From the NCBI GenBank assembly GCA_002383325.1, contig DFYJ01000148.1:1-6163 (forward strand): a stretch of 6,163 nucleotides of DNA, in the 5' to 3' direction. The first letter of the stretch is position 1. Each line of letters begins with the position of its first letter. The notes beneath the pieces were generated by a model. The model worked only from the letters and a program-made list of their open reading frames with translations. It had not been told where the DNA came from and made no database searches. Of this stretch, positions 4,792 to 6,163 are shown one piece after another. A program made the translations under genes and the position numbers. Origin of the DNA: Candidatus Aminicenantes bacterium UBA4085 (GTDB lineage Bacteria; Acidobacteriota; Aminicenantia; Aminicenantales; UBA4085).

Positions 4792-6163
4792 ATGAAGCTA
4801 GAAGATCTTAAACCAAACACGACTCTCAGGGGGCTTATTCCAGATAGCACCATCACTGTCGTAAGCGTCCAGTGGCATGGATCGGACGCCCTTACCCTCA
4901 TCTATCGTACACCCGCCGGCCGTGTTGCCGAGGAGATCCTTTATCGTCACGATGAACCGCGCCTGGAAGTGGTTGAAAAGGGTCGCCCATGGAGCTTCGA
5001 CGGCGACGGTGCCCTCTTTCGGCTTGTTTCCGAAGCGTACCGTATACGCCTAGCTCATCTCTTTGATCCGGTTCTCGCTGTGCATACGTCGCTCGTGGAG
5101 CCGTTACCGCACCAGATTACTGCCGTATACGAGGCGATGCTTCCCCGTCAGCCACTGCGTTTTCTTCTTGCCGACGACCCGGGGGCAGGCAAGACTATCA
5201 TGGCGGGACTCCTTATCAAGGAACTGATAGCCCGAGGGGATCTAAAGCGCTGTCTCATAGTCTGTCCGGGAGCACTTGCGGAACAGTGGCAAGACGAACT
5301 ATTCCGGCGCTTCCATCTTCCCTTCGAGATTCTGACCAATGACAAGTATGAAGCTGCCCGCACCGGCAACTGGTTCCTCGAAAACGACTTGACTATCGCC
5401 CGCCTCGATAAGCTTTCCCGCAATGAGGACGTTCAGGCGAAACTAAGTGCTCCTGATTGCCGATATGACCTTGTCGTTTGTGACGAAGCACACAAGATGT
5501 CGGCAACCTTCTTTGGGGGGGAAGTGAAGTTTACCAAGCGCTATAAGCTTGGCCAGCTCCTCTCGGGCCTCACTCGCCACTTCCTGCTGATGACCGCAAC
5601 CCCGCACAACGGCAAGGAGGAAGACTTCCAGCTATTCCTCGCCTTGCTCGACGGTGATCGTTTCGAGGGTCGCTTCCGCGATGGTGTGCACCAAGTGGAA
5701 GTCTCCGATCTGATGCGTCGAATGGTGAAGGAGGGCTTGGTTAAGTTCGACGGTCGGCCGCTCTTCCCCGAACGCATCGCCTACACAGTGCCCTATAAGC
5801 TTTCGGAGGACGAGGCGCGCCTATACAAGGAAGTTACTGAATACGTGCGCGAGGAGTTCAACCGCGCTGAGGCCTTGCAGAACGACAAGCGCGCTGGAAC
5901 AGTCGGCTTTGCCCTCACGATCCTGCAGCGTCGCCTCGCATCGTCCCCCGAGGCAATCTACCAATCCCTCCGGCGCCGTCGTGAACGATTGGAGAAGCGC
6001 TTGCGCGAGCTAGAGCTTCTACAGCGTGGATCGGCAGTGCCTGGACCGACAATAATAGCCGGCCCGTTGCTCGACGCGGAGGATGTCGAAGATCTCGACG
6101 AGGCCCCAGAGAACGAAGTCGAAGCCGCCGAAGAGGCTGTGCTCGATCAGGCCACGGCCGCAG
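4792..6163 (+). CDS. SNF2/HepA-type DEAH-box helicase of a defence-associated family (3' partial)
   Basis: The frame runs from ATG 4792 to the window end, giving 457 codons with no stop. There is an in-frame TGA at 4759 and no other start codon between, so the start is firm; GGTG at 4783-4786 is a weak ribosome binding site. Residues 1-100 form the conserved N-terminal region (VVSVQWHGSD, RPWSFDGDGALFRL). The ATPase lobe follows: PLPHQ at 104-108, Walker A DPGAGKT at 129-135, motif Ia LIVCPGALAEQW at 155-166, DEAH at 231-234 and motif III TATPHNG at 268-274. A basic coiled segment (about 398-415) and a very acidic stretch (about 429-457) then lead towards the second lobe, which lies outside the window. 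The protein is expected to be a cytoplasmic ATP-driven DNA translocase. From memory, close relatives sit next to DUF1156 DNA methyltransferase and DUF499 genes, and a related SNF2 helicase (DrmD) is part of class 1 DISARM; those partners are not visible here. Codon use is less GC-biased than the upstream operon, consistent with transfer. Confidence 0.93.
   Translation, partial: MKLEDLKPNTTLRGLIPDSTITVVSVQWHGSDALTLIYRTPAGRVAEEILYRHDEPRLEVVEKGRPWSFDGDGALFRLVSEAYRIRLAHLFDPVLAVHTSLVEPLPHQITAVYEAMLPRQPLRFLLADDPGAGKTIMAGLLIKELIARGDLKRCLIVCPGALAEQWQDELFRRFHLPFEILTNDKYEAARTGNWFLENDLTIARLDKLSRNEDVQAKLSAPDCRYDLVVCDEAHKMSATFFGGEVKFTKRYKLGQLLSGLTRHFLLMTATPHNGKEEDFQLFLALLDGDRFEGRFRDGVHQVEVSDLMRRMVKEGLVKFDGRPLFPERIAYTVPYKLSEDEARLYKEVTEYVREEFNRAEALQNDKRAGTVGFALTILQRRLASSPEAIYQSLRRRRERLEKRLRELELLQRGSAVPGPTIIAGPLLDAEDVEDLDEAPENEVEAAEEAVLDQATAA

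Overview
The window joins two unlike blocks of DNA, both read from the + strand. Bases 1-4426 are very GC-rich, with G or C at most third codon positions. They hold the end of an envelope or lipid biosynthesis and transport operon. Bases from about 4440 to the end are clearly poorer in GC: my hand count gives about 46% for 4441-4800, against about 67% in a sampled line of the upstream block. This second block contains an intergenic stretch and the first 457 codons of a large SNF2-type helicase.

Organism: secreted and outer-membrane-type proteins (a LolA-like carrier, a lipoprotein-like protein and a C-terminal beta-barrel) point to a GC-rich diderm (Gram-negative) bacterium. The proteins remind me of Acidobacteriota or Aminicenantota-like genomes, but this is an impression and the window holds no phylogenetic marker.

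Operon block: (i) the last 63 codons of a protein resembling the C-terminus of a beta-ketoacyl synthase or chain-length factor (3-194); (ii) a periplasmic LolA-like lipid carrier (199-903); (iii) a small DUF3261/LolB-like lipoprotein candidate (900-1544); (iv) a 961-residue secreted protein that appears to join an alpha/beta (TIM-barrel-like) N-terminal part, a LolA-fold-like middle and an outer-membrane beta-barrel (1541-4426). The genes are 4 nt apart or overlap by ATGA, so they are almost certainly co-transcribed and translationally coupled. Ketosynthase, LolA-like and DUF3261 genes occur together in aryl-polyene-type clusters, where the product is a lipid-like pigment carried to the outer membrane. 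By inference this block makes a fatty-acid or polyene-type lipid and moves it across the periplasm. The large barrel fusion is the unusual part.

Second block: 4427-4791 has no convincing gene, RNA or terminator. It holds one short ORF (4436-4519) that might be a broken remnant of the next operon gene. The helicase (4792 to the window end, open at its 3' side) belongs to a strongly conserved SNF2/HepA-like family found in restriction-like and anti-phage loci. The step in composition and function suggests the left edge of a horizontally acquired defence island, although a chimeric assembly join would look the same. The best candidate for an undescribed system is the ketosynthase-LolA-DUF3261-barrel operon. 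The helicase is more likely one member of a known type of defence locus whose partners lie outside the window.
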